Shown here piece after piece: positions 44,301 to 52,933 of a DNA stretch of 64,000 bases. The notes beneath the pieces were generated by a model. It was not told the DNA's origin. It saw only the letters and a program-made list of their open reading frames with translations, and searched no databases. Location: positions 1 through 64,000 of the forward strand of contig NZ_JAHHQJ010000003.1 in NCBI RefSeq assembly GCF_020026455.1, given 5' to 3'. This DNA is from Alistipes sp. GTDB taxonomy: Bacteria > Bacteroidota > Bacteroidia > Bacteroidales > Rikenellaceae. Within the stretch, counting starts at the first letter, position 1, and the number at the start of each line of letters is the position of its first letter. A program made the translations under genes and the position numbers.

Positions 44301-44356
44301 AGGACCGTTGCAAGGATCTTGACAAAAAGACAATTTTCAGGTCGATTCTTTTTCAT
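41324..44356 (-). CDS. SusC/RagA TonB-dependent transporter (GH144 PUL)
   Basis: 1010 residues. Signal ends AGAFAQ; CarboxypepD-like domain TVEVKGRAIDESGNPVLGAT at about 33-110; TonB-box region MIDQAVVIGYGTAQKRDLTG; plug signature RIRGTNSINGFSPLYVVDGM and GANGVIIITTKKAKQGE; barrel to the terminal ITFGVNVTF. There is no STN domain, which fits control by the adjacent SusR-like regulator rather than by an ECF/anti-sigma pair. First gene of the structural operon, with a -7 box about 75 bases upstream of the start. Confidence 0.95.
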   Translation of the reverse strand: MKKNRPENCLFVKILATVLLLLATSAGAFAQQTVEVKGRAIDESGNPVLGATVVVAGTSVGTLTDVDGNFTLKAREGEELEVSFVGMKAQKVKASSEFLTVTLGTEAIMIDQAVVIGYGTAQKRDLTGSIVNVKAEEIANRPSSNPLASLQGRIAGVQITNTGRAGQDPEIRIRGTNSINGFSPLYVVDGMFTDNIGFLNANDIASFEILKDPSSLAIFGVRGANGVIIITTKKAKQGEAVVNINQSVGVKHVGHRLSLTNAAQFRELFNEQTVNMDGDPFDYTHYTADTDWQDAIFQNAVISQTTASVMGSGEKHNFYLGVGYTYEQGNIKNEEMQKVTFNFSDEYRMKDWVKFGVQLNGAYMMPADAKDVTSAVQAVPIAPIFDAKTGGYYKMPSFQSPQLANPMIEVDRFANHNIAQNYRMGGNVWGEINFLPSLKFRAAFALDYQSNNNRLFRPVMFEYDPTIDKIAPRSEIQSLSQTKSNTLNAQQDYILTFQKTFAQKHALTLMAGFSTNYTQFESLTAGRSQNINSADIIIPEDPDKWWISSIGDISSATNSGQQYKRFTMSYMFRALYHYDHKYLLNLSYRRDGASVFKYSGNTWDDFYSIGAGWVVSEEDFMKRQNFINYLKVKGSYGVLGNQNIGSAGGFYPSFPTLNSSNAIFGDNIISSYSQAYLATDLRWERTKSWEAGLEMMVLKNRLHLDVTYYNKQTEDLICYLEKFMGAQDGLINSGKIRNRGFELAASWSDKIGKDFTYSLSANLTTIDNKVLELGKNYHEGSRNVAVSMPGMPIGYFYGYEVVGVYQNEADIARSPKNSLAAPAPGDLKFRDVDGNGLINDADRTMIGNPTPDFTYGYSLNLGYRNFDLGLDFQGVYGNEIYNAGFMTSFAQYNYPAKRLGRWRGEGTSNWEPILDSGRALQKENSSYYIEDGSYLRLRNIQLGYRFGDRIIRKLRLKGLRLYMNVENVATWAHNTGYTPEIGGSALAFGIDDGYTYPMPTTITFGVNVTF

Positions 44357-44431
44357 TTGGATTTTAGGTTAAGTTGTTTTTTCGAAGGCGGACGATTTGG
44401 TCGATACAGCGTCCACCCGTCATGTCGGAGA

Positions 44432-44439
44432 CAAATTTA
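44432..44439 (-). promoter_or_regulatory. -7 box of the GH144 PUL susC operon
   Basis: Minus strand TAAATTTG, exact TAnnTTTG, giving a leader of about 70 bases before the ATG at 44356. There is no good -33 at 19-21 bases (a TTG sits at a shorter distance), as often seen at activator-dependent promoters. The upstream gene encodes a likely activator. Confidence 0.5.
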
Positions 44440-44578
44440 ACACGAAAGAAACAACAAAACCCGCCTCGCACTTCATCACGGCTACTCCAGGCTCAAACAA
44501 GCCATTTAAAGAGCCTCATTTTCGCCACTCAAAAATTAGGTACTCTCTATCAATCAGTATATTAATATTTCTTAAATA

Positions 44579-47428
44579 CTACTCATCGGCCCGCTCCTCC
44601 GATTCGTCATCGGGGACGATATCCAGGAGAAATTCATTGAGGTTGCGGTCGGGGCTGAGCCCGATCTTCTTGCGGATGCGGTATCGGTTGTTCTCGACGG
44701 CCCGGACGGAAAGCCCCATGAGATTGGCGATCTCCTTGGTGCAAAGATTCATCTTGAGGCAAGCGCACAGACGGAGATCATTGGTCGTAAGTTCCGGGAA
44801 ACGCTGTTTCAGGACCTGGAAATAAGTGACATGGGTCTGCTCGAATTTGATCAGGAACACCGCCAGGTCGCTCTCCGAATCCATCTTCGCCGCGACATAG
44901 GAGTTGACCTTATTGCACAGCAGGGCCGAGGTCGTGCTACCGTATTTTTGCTGGAAGTCGTTGACCATCTCCCGCAGATGCAGGATCATCTCGTTCCGCC
45001 CGACCAGCGTGGAACTCTGGGAGAGCAACTCCGCATTGCGGGCCTGCACCTCCTCCGACAACCGGCGGTTCGACGCACGCAGGCGAACGATCTCCTTCAG
45101 GCGCAGCCCCCGGAGATAGCGTCTGCGGTAGAAGCGCATCACCAGCAGCCACGCCAGGACAAACACCAGGACCGAAGCGAGCATGTAGCCGATACCGGCC
45201 CACGGAGTGAGATACCACGGCGGAAGGATCGTGAACCGATAGCGCACCGGTTCGGACCAGCGTCCGAAATTGTCCCCGGCCTCCACTTCGAAGACATAAT
45301 TGCCGCGGTCCAAACGCTCGAAGAGATGGATCCCGGCATTGCGGACCTCGGTCCATTCGTCATCCACCCCCAGCAGCCTGTAACGGAAGATGCCGCCCTC
45401 CAAAGGCATGGCATCGCCGGTCGTAAAGCCGAACTGCAGCGAATTCCGCCCGTAGGGAATCTCCACGCCTCCCGTTTTGCGGGGATCGAGCCACTGATGG
45501 TCGCCCCGGCCCCCGTATGCCTTTCCGCTTGCGATCCGGGGCGGTGCGGGCAGCTCCTGCCGCCGGATTTGGCCGGGCCTTATGATGTCAAACCCGTCGT
45601 CGCGGCACAGCAGGAAGCGGGCCGAGTCCAGACGCGCGACGTGTTCGTAGCCCAACGGCATGTTGCGGCTGTCGACACCCCCGCACGGGATGAACTCGGC
45701 CGAACGAACTCCGTCGTAGCGCAGTTTCCACACGCTGTTGTTGCAAATCACACCGTATTCGTTTTCGCCCACGGGGAAGACCGACTTCAGCCCTTTCAGG
45801 CCGCTTCCCGCCGAATTGAGCACCGAGTCCGGCTCGATCCTGTCGGCAAACTCATTATAGCGGTAGAAGCGGTCCTTGCCGTAGAAGGCAACACGGCCTC
45901 CGACCTTGAAGATCTGCAACCGGTAGGGCAGATCGTCGTCGGCACTCCCGCCGAAGAGCCGCGTGTCGACGATCCGGCTGCCGGCCGCATCCAGCCGACA
46001 GCGGTACACGCCCCTGAGGGGATGTTCCAGCCACAGGTTGTCCATGTAATCGGCCTCGACGCGATAGACGCCCTGATCGAATCCGTCCTTCTCGGAGAAG
46101 CTCCCGTCCGGATTCTGCTGACGGAGCCGGTAATAGGAAGCATAAAAAATCTGCTGCCGGTCCTTCAGCCGCACCTCCTTCAGGTGATATCCGCCCATCG
46201 CCGACACCTGCTCGAGCCCCATGTCGCGCCGCACTTCATAAAGTCCCGAATTGTGGCAGACGTAGAGCCGGCCCCCGATCTTGCCGAACGACCAGGTCTG
46301 CCCCTTCAATCCGCTCAGGAATTCGAAGTCGCGGAGCGTGTATTCCCCCTCCAGTTTCGAGCTGTCCAGGTAAAAGACACCCTGATTCGTCGCCAAAAAC
46401 AGACGCCCGTTCCACACACAGGCATCATAGACCGAACCGATGTCCCATTTGGACGAATGGTGGAAGTCCACCCCGTCGCTGTACGACAGATAGGCCAGCC
46501 CCTGGTCCAAGGCGACGCAGACATTCCCGAACTTGTCTTCATACAGAGCCAGCACACTGTTGTTGTACAATTTGTTTTTGGTGGAGATCACCCTCAGGAC
46601 ATTCCCTTCGAGGTCCGTTTCGTAGATGCCGCCGAGAATCGTCCCGAAGACAAAGGTGTTGCGCGAAGTGCGTATTCCGCAATTCAGTTCCTTTTCGATC
46701 ATCCTCCGGGAGAGGTTCCCGTTCCAGGGGCTGAACGTGCGCCCGTCGTATTTCCACAGGCCCTTGTTCCCCGTGCCGATGACAAATTCACCCTCCCTGC
46801 CGGCCGGCAGGGCCACCTGCACGGTCGTATGGCCGAACAGTCCCCGACTCTGCTCGATGCGGTGAAAGGCGTTGTTCTCGAAGCGGTACAGATCGCCCGA
46901 CATCTCCTGGGCCCAGAATTCGTCCCCGACCTTGATCAGAAAAAGAATCGTGAGGTCGGTCTCGATCTCGCACGTCCGGTGGAAGTCGTAAAGATACAAC
47001 GAGGAAAAAGACTGGAACAAAACCCCTCCGGGGACCTGATAGATGCGCCAGAAATCGTTGTCCGAGAGTTTGTCGCGGTCCTCGGCCCGGATCAACGACG
47101 TGTAGACCAACTCGCCCGAAACATCCCGATCCCAGCGGCCGAAATCCTCGAATCCGCCGGTAAAGATCACATCGTGGGAATAGGCCTCGACCGATCGGAC
47201 ATAAGAACGCGTCGCGGTGGGATGCAGTTTCCAGGCCAGCCCGTCGAACTCCAGCAGTCCCTGATCGTTGCCCACATAATAGGTTCCCAGATCATCCTCG
47301 TCGATACACCAGTTCTTGTTGGCCCCCTGGTAATCCTTGGGGACGACATTGATGACACGCGGGTTCCACGCATATATATGTACGGGCAGAAGCGACAGAC
47401 AGAACCACAGGCAGAAGCGATTTTTCAT
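44579..47428 (-). CDS. SusR-like membrane-spanning regulator (propeller, Y_Y_Y, LuxR-type HTH)
   Basis: 949 residues from the ATG at 47428. Signal peptide (MKNRFCLWFCLSLLPVHIYA), a large periplasmic beta-propeller-like part with repeats such as WCIDEDDLGTYYVGNDQGLL, then a Y_Y_Y-type Ig domain (FRYRLLGVDDEWTEVRNAGI). One membrane helix is at about 743-765 (GIGYMLASVLVFVLAWLLVM), followed by a coiled region and a C-terminal LuxR/GerE-type helix-turn-helix (about 878-925: TKEIANLMGLSVRAVENNRY). No histidine kinase or receiver is present, so periplasmic sensing and DNA binding sit on one chain, as in SusR. It probably activates the adjacent susC operon on binding beta-glucan fragments. Confidence 0.85.
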   Translation of the reverse strand: MKNRFCLWFCLSLLPVHIYAWNPRVINVVPKDYQGANKNWCIDEDDLGTYYVGNDQGLLEFDGLAWKLHPTATRSYVRSVEAYSHDVIFTGGFEDFGRWDRDVSGELVYTSLIRAEDRDKLSDNDFWRIYQVPGGVLFQSFSSLYLYDFHRTCEIETDLTILFLIKVGDEFWAQEMSGDLYRFENNAFHRIEQSRGLFGHTTVQVALPAGREGEFVIGTGNKGLWKYDGRTFSPWNGNLSRRMIEKELNCGIRTSRNTFVFGTILGGIYETDLEGNVLRVISTKNKLYNNSVLALYEDKFGNVCVALDQGLAYLSYSDGVDFHHSSKWDIGSVYDACVWNGRLFLATNQGVFYLDSSKLEGEYTLRDFEFLSGLKGQTWSFGKIGGRLYVCHNSGLYEVRRDMGLEQVSAMGGYHLKEVRLKDRQQIFYASYYRLRQQNPDGSFSEKDGFDQGVYRVEADYMDNLWLEHPLRGVYRCRLDAAGSRIVDTRLFGGSADDDLPYRLQIFKVGGRVAFYGKDRFYRYNEFADRIEPDSVLNSAGSGLKGLKSVFPVGENEYGVICNNSVWKLRYDGVRSAEFIPCGGVDSRNMPLGYEHVARLDSARFLLCRDDGFDIIRPGQIRRQELPAPPRIASGKAYGGRGDHQWLDPRKTGGVEIPYGRNSLQFGFTTGDAMPLEGGIFRYRLLGVDDEWTEVRNAGIHLFERLDRGNYVFEVEAGDNFGRWSEPVRYRFTILPPWYLTPWAGIGYMLASVLVFVLAWLLVMRFYRRRYLRGLRLKEIVRLRASNRRLSEEVQARNAELLSQSSTLVGRNEMILHLREMVNDFQQKYGSTTSALLCNKVNSYVAAKMDSESDLAVFLIKFEQTHVTYFQVLKQRFPELTTNDLRLCACLKMNLCTKEIANLMGLSVRAVENNRYRIRKKIGLSPDRNLNEFLLDIVPDDESEERADE

Positions 47429-47507
47429 GATGTCCGATTTTTCGAAACCGTAAAAATAATACATCTTTTTTCATTTAAAAAATCGGATAAAAATCATCCG
47501 CCCTTAT

Positions 47508-47515
47508 TACCTTTG
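47508..47515 (+). promoter_or_regulatory. -7 box of the serine hydrolase gene
   Basis: Plus strand TACCTTTG, an exact TAnnTTTG match, 29 bases before the ATG at 47545. No TTG is found at 19-21 bases upstream, so it may need an activator, possibly the divergent SusR-like protein. Confidence 0.5.
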
Positions 47516-47544
47516 TCCGAAGACTCTTGCTAAAACCCGAAATC

Positions 47545-49062
47545 ATGATCCAACGAATCGCAACCTTCGTCGTCGGCCTTGTTCTGCTGGCACACCCCCT
47601 CGCCACGTCGGCCCAGATCGGCGACCTTCCCCGCTCGACCCCCGAAAAGGAGGGAATCGCCTCCGAAAGGATCGACAACATGATCCGCGCCCTGATGAGC
47701 CTGGAGAAGACCGAAATCCACAGCGTCATGATCGCACGCCACGGAAAAATCATCACCGAGGTCTTTCCCGCCCCCTTCAGGCCCGAGTACGGGCACACGC
47801 TCTACTCCTGCTCGAAGACCTTCATGGCGGCAGCCGTCGGCAAGGCCATCGAGGAGAACCGGCTCCGGCTGGAGGACCGCGCCGCCTGCTTCTTTCCCGA
47901 GATGCTCCCCGGCCAGATCTCCGACGATCTGGCCCGGATCACCATCCGCGACCTGTTGACCATGCAGGCAGGCATCACCCCCGATTGGGAGATGAGAAAC
48001 AACTGCGACAACTGGCTGGAGAGCTACTTCGCCAAACCGGTCACCGCTCCCGGATCGAAATTCCAATACGACTCGATGTGCAGCTATGTCCTCTCGGCCA
48101 TCCTCCAGCGGGTAACGGGCCTGACAACGCTCGAATACCTCAACGACAGGCTCTTCCGCCACATGCATATCACGGATGTCGCCTGGGAGAAAAGCCCCGA
48201 GGGCTTCTCCACGGGAGGCTGGGGGCTTCATATCCAGAGCGAGAGCATGGTGAAATTCGGGCTTCTCCTGCTCAACAAAGGCATGTGGCAGGGGAAACGC
48301 CTTCTGCCTCAAGAATGGGTCGAACAGATGATGACACCCCAGGCCGACACCGGGGGCGAGGGATACGGCTACCAGATGTGGATGTGCCGCCAGCATCCGG
48401 GGGCCGTCCGGGCCGACGGGGCCTTCGGCCAGTACATCCTGGTCATCCCGTCCCACGACATGGTCGTCGTGCTCACCGAGGCCACGCTCCTCGACGGCAA
48501 CACCCAGCGGGATCTCGTCTTCGAGCTTCTGGGCTCCATCTCTCCGGAACGACGCTCCATCGGGGATCCCGGCCGCCCCACCCACCGGGAATATGCCCTG
48601 CCCTGCGTCCCGGGCAAGCGGAGCGGGAAATTGGTCCGCAGCCTCCTGAATCACAGTTTCAAACTGCAGGACAACAAGTTCGGATGGAAGGAAATCTCCT
48701 TCGCGACCCGAAATCCGGTCCTGCAAATGCACATCACGCCCCAGTCCGGGGAGGCCTTCACCATCGAATTCGGCTACAAACAGTGGGTCGAAACCACCCA
48801 CAAGGCCTACCCACCCTATTCGATATCGGCCAGAAACCGCTTCGCCGGAATCGAAAAGAAATCCATCGTCGGCGGATCATACGCCTGCCCCACCGGCAGC
48901 ACACTACGCCTCAAAGCCCACTGGATCAACTGGATCTCGTCGTTAGACATCCTCATCCGCACCGCCGGGGACACGATTCGCCTGGAGGTAGCCGAAAACT
49001 GCTCCTCCCAACCGTCCCTCATCATAGAAGGCCTCCGTAGCGACACACCCCAAGACAAATAA
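47545..49062 (+). CDS. Secreted serine hydrolase, class C beta-lactamase fold
   Basis: 505 residues from the ATG at 47545, chosen because MIQRIATFVVGLVLLAHPLA begins the signal peptide. The SxxK motif is SCSK at residues 88-91 (Ser88 nucleophile, Lys91), followed by a Tyr-x-Ser motif (FQYDSMCSYV) in place of YxN and helix DLLTMQAGITPDWEM. The C-terminal 150 residues after the core form an extra domain. The family includes beta-lactamases, DD-peptidases and esterases; motif wear plus PUL context favours an esterase or amidase. It is divergent from the SusR-like gene. A role in removing acyl groups from the glucan is speculation. Confidence 0.8.
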   Translation: MIQRIATFVVGLVLLAHPLATSAQIGDLPRSTPEKEGIASERIDNMIRALMSLEKTEIHSVMIARHGKIITEVFPAPFRPEYGHTLYSCSKTFMAAAVGKAIEENRLRLEDRAACFFPEMLPGQISDDLARITIRDLLTMQAGITPDWEMRNNCDNWLESYFAKPVTAPGSKFQYDSMCSYVLSAILQRVTGLTTLEYLNDRLFRHMHITDVAWEKSPEGFSTGGWGLHIQSESMVKFGLLLLNKGMWQGKRLLPQEWVEQMMTPQADTGGEGYGYQMWMCRQHPGAVRADGAFGQYILVIPSHDMVVVLTEATLLDGNTQRDLVFELLGSISPERRSIGDPGRPTHREYALPCVPGKRSGKLVRSLLNHSFKLQDNKFGWKEISFATRNPVLQMHITPQSGEAFTIEFGYKQWVETTHKAYPPYSISARNRFAGIEKKSIVGGSYACPTGSTLRLKAHWINWISSLDILIRTAGDTIRLEVAENCSSQPSLIIEGLRSDTPQDK

Positions 49063-49114
49063 CCGCCCGAACCGCCCATGCCGGCAACACACGGCAACAC
49101 ACGGCCCCTCACGG

Positions 49115-49157
49115 CAACGGGGTTGCACCGCTTCTGGTGCAACCCCGTTGTTTGTTT
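49115..49157 (+). terminator. Terminator of the serine hydrolase gene
   Basis: Perfect 15-base stem CAACGGGGTTGCACC and its complement (49115-49129, 49136-49150), 6-base loop, then TTTGTTT. It is preceded by a short tandem repeat of CGGCAACACA (49082-49105). It lies between convergent genes; the T-run is only on the plus side. Confidence 0.9.
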
Positions 49158-49184
49158 GCGGATCGGTGCGAACCGCCCAATTGC

Positions 49185-51752
49185 TCAATGCGTGGAGAAC
49201 GCGGAATCGATCAGATACAGCAGATTCTGATAATGGCTCTTCACGATGCCGGTCGAAGAGGCGGACATCCGGGGCAGGGCTCGTCTCAGTTCGGTCAGCT
49301 GCCCGCGGGCAATGACCGGCGCTTCGGACGATGTGGAGAACGGGAGCAGGCCATAGCCCCCCGGACCGCCCGCCGAATCGGACGAATCGTGCGGGGTATC
49401 AAGCATGGAGATCAAGGCATTGACGTATGTTTTCTGCAGGTTGCGCCGGGAATCCGTCGGCCGCTGCCCCGAGGTAATGTCCGACCAGATCGTTTTGTGC
49501 AGATCGCCGAACAGGTCTTGAACCGTATATGCCCTGGCGCCATTCACCCGCTCATTGTTGGTCATTTTATCGAAGGTTCGGCTGCTAAGCAACCTCTTCA
49601 ACACCTTCGTCTGGATGCGCGTAACGGCAGAATAGGTGTTGATTCCCGTGCGTTCCTCCAGTCCGGTGTCCCGAAGCCACGCAGGCATGTCGAAGAGCTC
49701 CCTGTTCAGGAAGGCAACGGCTCGCTGCTGGATCTCCTTCGGAACATATTCCATGGCCTTCACCTCGGTCTGTTCCACCGAAATCGGATTGCTGTAAATG
49801 CCGGCCACATTGGCCGCCACATGCCCCATATACAGGGTAAACTGCCCCAACAGACTCTGGTACAGATAAACGGCCTTCGTGTATCCCTCGTTCGGTTCGT
49901 AGGTCCAGTCCAGAATGTTGGGCATGATCCTCTTCAGGTTTTTAATGCCGTAGGTACCGGCCAGCATGGCGTCGTCGCCCAGGTCCTCGCTCTGATTGCG
50001 GGGATCGTTCCGGTCCAGTTCCGTCCCGAAGGAGTAGCGCTTGTCGGCTCTGAGTTTTTCGATGATCCACTGGTTCAGATGCGGCTGCTCCTCCTCGGCG
50101 GTCTTGTATTGGGGGAACCACCGGTAGCCCCACTCGATCGCCCATTTGTCGTACATGCCCACACGGGGGAAGATCCCCTTGCGCGAGATGCTGTCTTCGG
50201 GCTGGGCCACGTAATTGAAGCGGGCGTAGTCCATGATGGAAGGCGTATGTCCGTTGGCCTCGACCCACTCCTTGTCCCTGAGCTTCTCTACGGGCACCGT
50301 ATGCGACGATCCGAAATTATGGCGCAGGCCCAACGTATGGCCCACCTCATGGGACGAGACGAAACGGATGAGCTGCCCCATCAGTTCGTCGTCGAACCGG
50401 GGCTTGCGCGCTGCCGGATCGACGGCCCCGGCCTGAATGACATACCAGTCGTGGAGCAGACGCATCACGTTGTGGTACCAATTGATGTGCGTCTCGAGAA
50501 TCTCTCCGCTACGCGGGTCGTGCACATGGGGTCCACTGGCGTTGGGGATGTCGGAGGGCTTGTAGACGATGGCGGAGTGGCGGGCGTCTTCCAAGCTCCA
50601 CGTCGGATCGTCGACAGGGGCTTCCCGGGCCATAATCGCGTTTTTGAAACCGGCCTGTTCGAAGGCCACCTGCCAGTCGTTCACCCCCTGGATGAGATAG
50701 GGGACCCATTTCTTGGGGGTCGCCGGGTCGATGTAGATCACGATCGGCTTCCGGGGCTCGACCAGCTCGCCTTTCAGATAGCGCTCCACATCCTCCTCCT
50801 TCGGCTCCAAGCGCCAGCGGGTGATCCGGGAGCTGTATTCGACCTCCTGGGGATTCCGGTCGAAATCCTTGTAGCCCACCGCAAAATAACCGACCCGTTC
50901 GTCGTGTATTCTGGACTTCATCGGTTCCTTGGGCAGCAGGAGCATCGAGCTGTTGAGCTCGTAGGTCAGCGGCGTGTTGGACGAGGCGAAGAACTGCGCC
51001 AGGAAGCGGCTCAACTCCGAATCCATCGACTTCGACCTCTTGAAGGTCCGGACCGTGCGCACCTCGATATTCCGGGGAAAGGCCTTCAGCGTATCGATAT
51101 AACTGGCATCGCCGATCATGCTTCCGGCGCCGATCTCGTCCTTGCGGTTGTCATCGAACGAGAACATTTCATGATCCTTGCGGATATAGTCGGTCATGTC
51201 GATGACAAAATGCTTGACCGCCCCCTCCTGACGCACCGCCTGAAGCGGGAACGTGACCACGATGGGCTGGATATTCGAGTTGCGGACGGCCTGATACAGC
51301 CCCGCCGTATCCCGGGCGTGTTCCAGATAGGAGACCTCTCTCACGAACAGGTTCTTATCGTTGCCCTCCTCGAAACGGATCACCCGCTCGCCGATGTGGT
51401 CGCCGGGATAGCCCACCTTGCGTTTCTGCAGATCGACCGGAGCCTTGACGATCCGATTGACCACCAGAATGTCGCGACCCAGCAGCGAGTCGGCGATCTC
51501 GAAGAAATACTTGCCTTCCACGTAATGCACCCGGAAGAAGCCGTCCATGGAACGCGCCTGACGGGTGATCACCTCGTCGTAGGGTTTGATGACCCCCTTC
51601 TTTTTCGAGAGCGAGTCCTTTTTGTCCTTTTCGGCCGACTCCACCTTCGGCTTTCTCTTCTTAGCCTTTCCTCCGAACAGATCATCGGCCTGAGCCCCGA
51701 ACGAGGGGAGCAGCAGGGCCAGCAGGATGAAGGCTGAAACTGTTTTTTTCAT
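49185..51752 (-). CDS. Large zinc-dependent metalloprotease (HEXXHXXGXXH; DUF5117/DUF5118 type)
   Basis: 855 residues from the ATG at 51752; longer frames precede the signal peptide (MKKTVSAFILLALLLPSFGA). A Lys-rich linker (about 28-60) is followed by DUF5118/DUF5117-like segments (DGFFRVHYVEGKYFFEIADS, FEEGNDKNLFVREVSYLEHA) and the catalytic metzincin-type zinc site HEVGHTLGLRH at residues 468-478, with HTPSIMDYARFNYVAQPED (Met-turn region) after it. Such proteins are common in SusC/SusD operons without glycosidases. Located 202 bases after the fimbrillin-like gene with no promoter found between, so it is probably the last gene of that operon. It likely degrades proteins at the cell surface or in the periplasm. 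Confidence 0.88.
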   Translation of the reverse strand: MKKTVSAFILLALLLPSFGAQADDLFGGKAKKRKPKVESAEKDKKDSLSKKKGVIKPYDEVITRQARSMDGFFRVHYVEGKYFFEIADSLLGRDILVVNRIVKAPVDLQKRKVGYPGDHIGERVIRFEEGNDKNLFVREVSYLEHARDTAGLYQAVRNSNIQPIVVTFPLQAVRQEGAVKHFVIDMTDYIRKDHEMFSFDDNRKDEIGAGSMIGDASYIDTLKAFPRNIEVRTVRTFKRSKSMDSELSRFLAQFFASSNTPLTYELNSSMLLLPKEPMKSRIHDERVGYFAVGYKDFDRNPQEVEYSSRITRWRLEPKEEDVERYLKGELVEPRKPIVIYIDPATPKKWVPYLIQGVNDWQVAFEQAGFKNAIMAREAPVDDPTWSLEDARHSAIVYKPSDIPNASGPHVHDPRSGEILETHINWYHNVMRLLHDWYVIQAGAVDPAARKPRFDDELMGQLIRFVSSHEVGHTLGLRHNFGSSHTVPVEKLRDKEWVEANGHTPSIMDYARFNYVAQPEDSISRKGIFPRVGMYDKWAIEWGYRWFPQYKTAEEEQPHLNQWIIEKLRADKRYSFGTELDRNDPRNQSEDLGDDAMLAGTYGIKNLKRIMPNILDWTYEPNEGYTKAVYLYQSLLGQFTLYMGHVAANVAGIYSNPISVEQTEVKAMEYVPKEIQQRAVAFLNRELFDMPAWLRDTGLEERTGINTYSAVTRIQTKVLKRLLSSRTFDKMTNNERVNGARAYTVQDLFGDLHKTIWSDITSGQRPTDSRRNLQKTYVNALISMLDTPHDSSDSAGGPGGYGLLPFSTSSEAPVIARGQLTELRRALPRMSASSTGIVKSHYQNLLYLIDSAFSTH

Positions 51753-51954
51753 ATCGTATGCAAAATTTTCAGGAGCGACCCGTTCCGTGCCGACTTCATA
51801 GCGCCGGAAATGGAGCTGCCAAAGCGGAAAGAGGATCTTCCGGATCTGCAGCCCCATGTGCCCGGGCGAATCGACTCCGGCCCAAAAACCGGCCGGGGTC
51901 CTCTCGCCCTGTCATCGGAGACATGCGGCCTCCGGAATCGGATCGGCAAACACT

Positions 51955-52893
51955 CTATTTGATCCCTTCGATGCCGTGCATGTTCAGGTTGTTCCGGCTC
52001 GACTTTCTGGCGTCCGGCTGTCCGTTGATGGTGTACACCCGGCCGTCAATCGTCAGATCGAACTTGAAGGTGCAGTTCAGGGCCGTTTCAAAAGGCACGG
52101 CGATCATCACGTAGCAGGTCTCCAGCGAAGCGCCGCCCCGTTTGTTCGCCTTGACCTCGAGGCCGTCGGGGATCTCATAGGTCACCGTGTTCAACCCCTT
52201 GCCGGCGATCTCCATGGTGGCCAGATTGATCGTAGCACCGGGTTCATACGAGAGGGGCCGATCGCAGGTAACGACCACCTTGGTCAGTTTCTTGCCGACA
52301 AGCGTCTCGGGGCACGCCACCGACGGGAGGGTGATCTGCGAAAACAGCGGCTTGAACTCGCCCAACGACACGACGGCCGCGGAATAGGCCGAGACCTTGG
52401 CGGCAGCCACATCGAATCCGTATTTGCGGTGGGGCATAAACTCAGCCGCATAGTACTGCTGGACGGAAACATCGGGCAAGGCCACGGCCGTATGATCCTT
52501 CGAGGCCTCGCTGAACGGAACATACGCATAGATCCAGTGCTCTCCGGCCTTGAATCCGGCCTTGATGTCCGATGCCGGCTTGAGGGGAGTATCCTCGACG
52601 ATCTTTTCGTTGTAGAGGATGTAGGTCTTGCCGCCCATTTCGACCTCCTTGTATCCGGCGACTTTCGTGGAGACGTAAGGCAGGTTATCCTGGGCTTTGC
52701 CGTCGGAGAGCACATACAGCCCCACCTTGTCTTCCTGAATCCACCCCTGGTTGCCGTGTGAGTAGACGTTGTAGATCCCGGAGACGGAGATATCTCCGAT
52801 AACCGGAATATCCTTCTCTTCGTCGTCGCTGCATCCGGCAGCCGTCAGGGCCAATGCTACACAAGTAGCCATGTAGAAAAATTTGTTTCTCAT
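51955..52893 (-). CDS. Fimbrillin-like lipoprotein in SusCD-protease operon
   Basis: 312 residues. Lipobox TAAGC with Cys21, then SDDEEKD, an acidic surface-export-type signal. VSGIYNVYSHGNQGWIQEDK, then VGLYVLSDGKAQDN, resembles the N-terminal part of Mfa-like (fimbrillin family) proteins, and the C-terminal FKFDLTIDGRVYTINGQPDA continues the beta-sandwich pattern. No strand-TR-strand maturation site as in the pilus operon. It lies between the PKD-like lipoprotein and the metalloprotease, so it is more likely a surface binding protein of the uptake system than a pilin. Family call is moderate. Confidence 0.6.
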   Translation of the reverse strand: MRNKFFYMATCVALALTAAGCSDDEEKDIPVIGDISVSGIYNVYSHGNQGWIQEDKVGLYVLSDGKAQDNLPYVSTKVAGYKEVEMGGKTYILYNEKIVEDTPLKPASDIKAGFKAGEHWIYAYVPFSEASKDHTAVALPDVSVQQYYAAEFMPHRKYGFDVAAAKVSAYSAAVVSLGEFKPLFSQITLPSVACPETLVGKKLTKVVVTCDRPLSYEPGATINLATMEIAGKGLNTVTYEIPDGLEVKANKRGGASLETCYVMIAVPFETALNCTFKFDLTIDGRVYTINGQPDARKSSRNNLNMHGIEGIK

Positions 52894-52933
52894 GCGGTTT
52901 GAATTTAAATGATTGATCAGATATTTGATTGTG

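Noticed and set aside
49082..49105. Short CGGCAACACA tandem repeat as a CRISPR-like or regulatory array
   Set aside because: Only 2.4 direct copies without spacers, immediately before a terminator; most likely chance low complexity.
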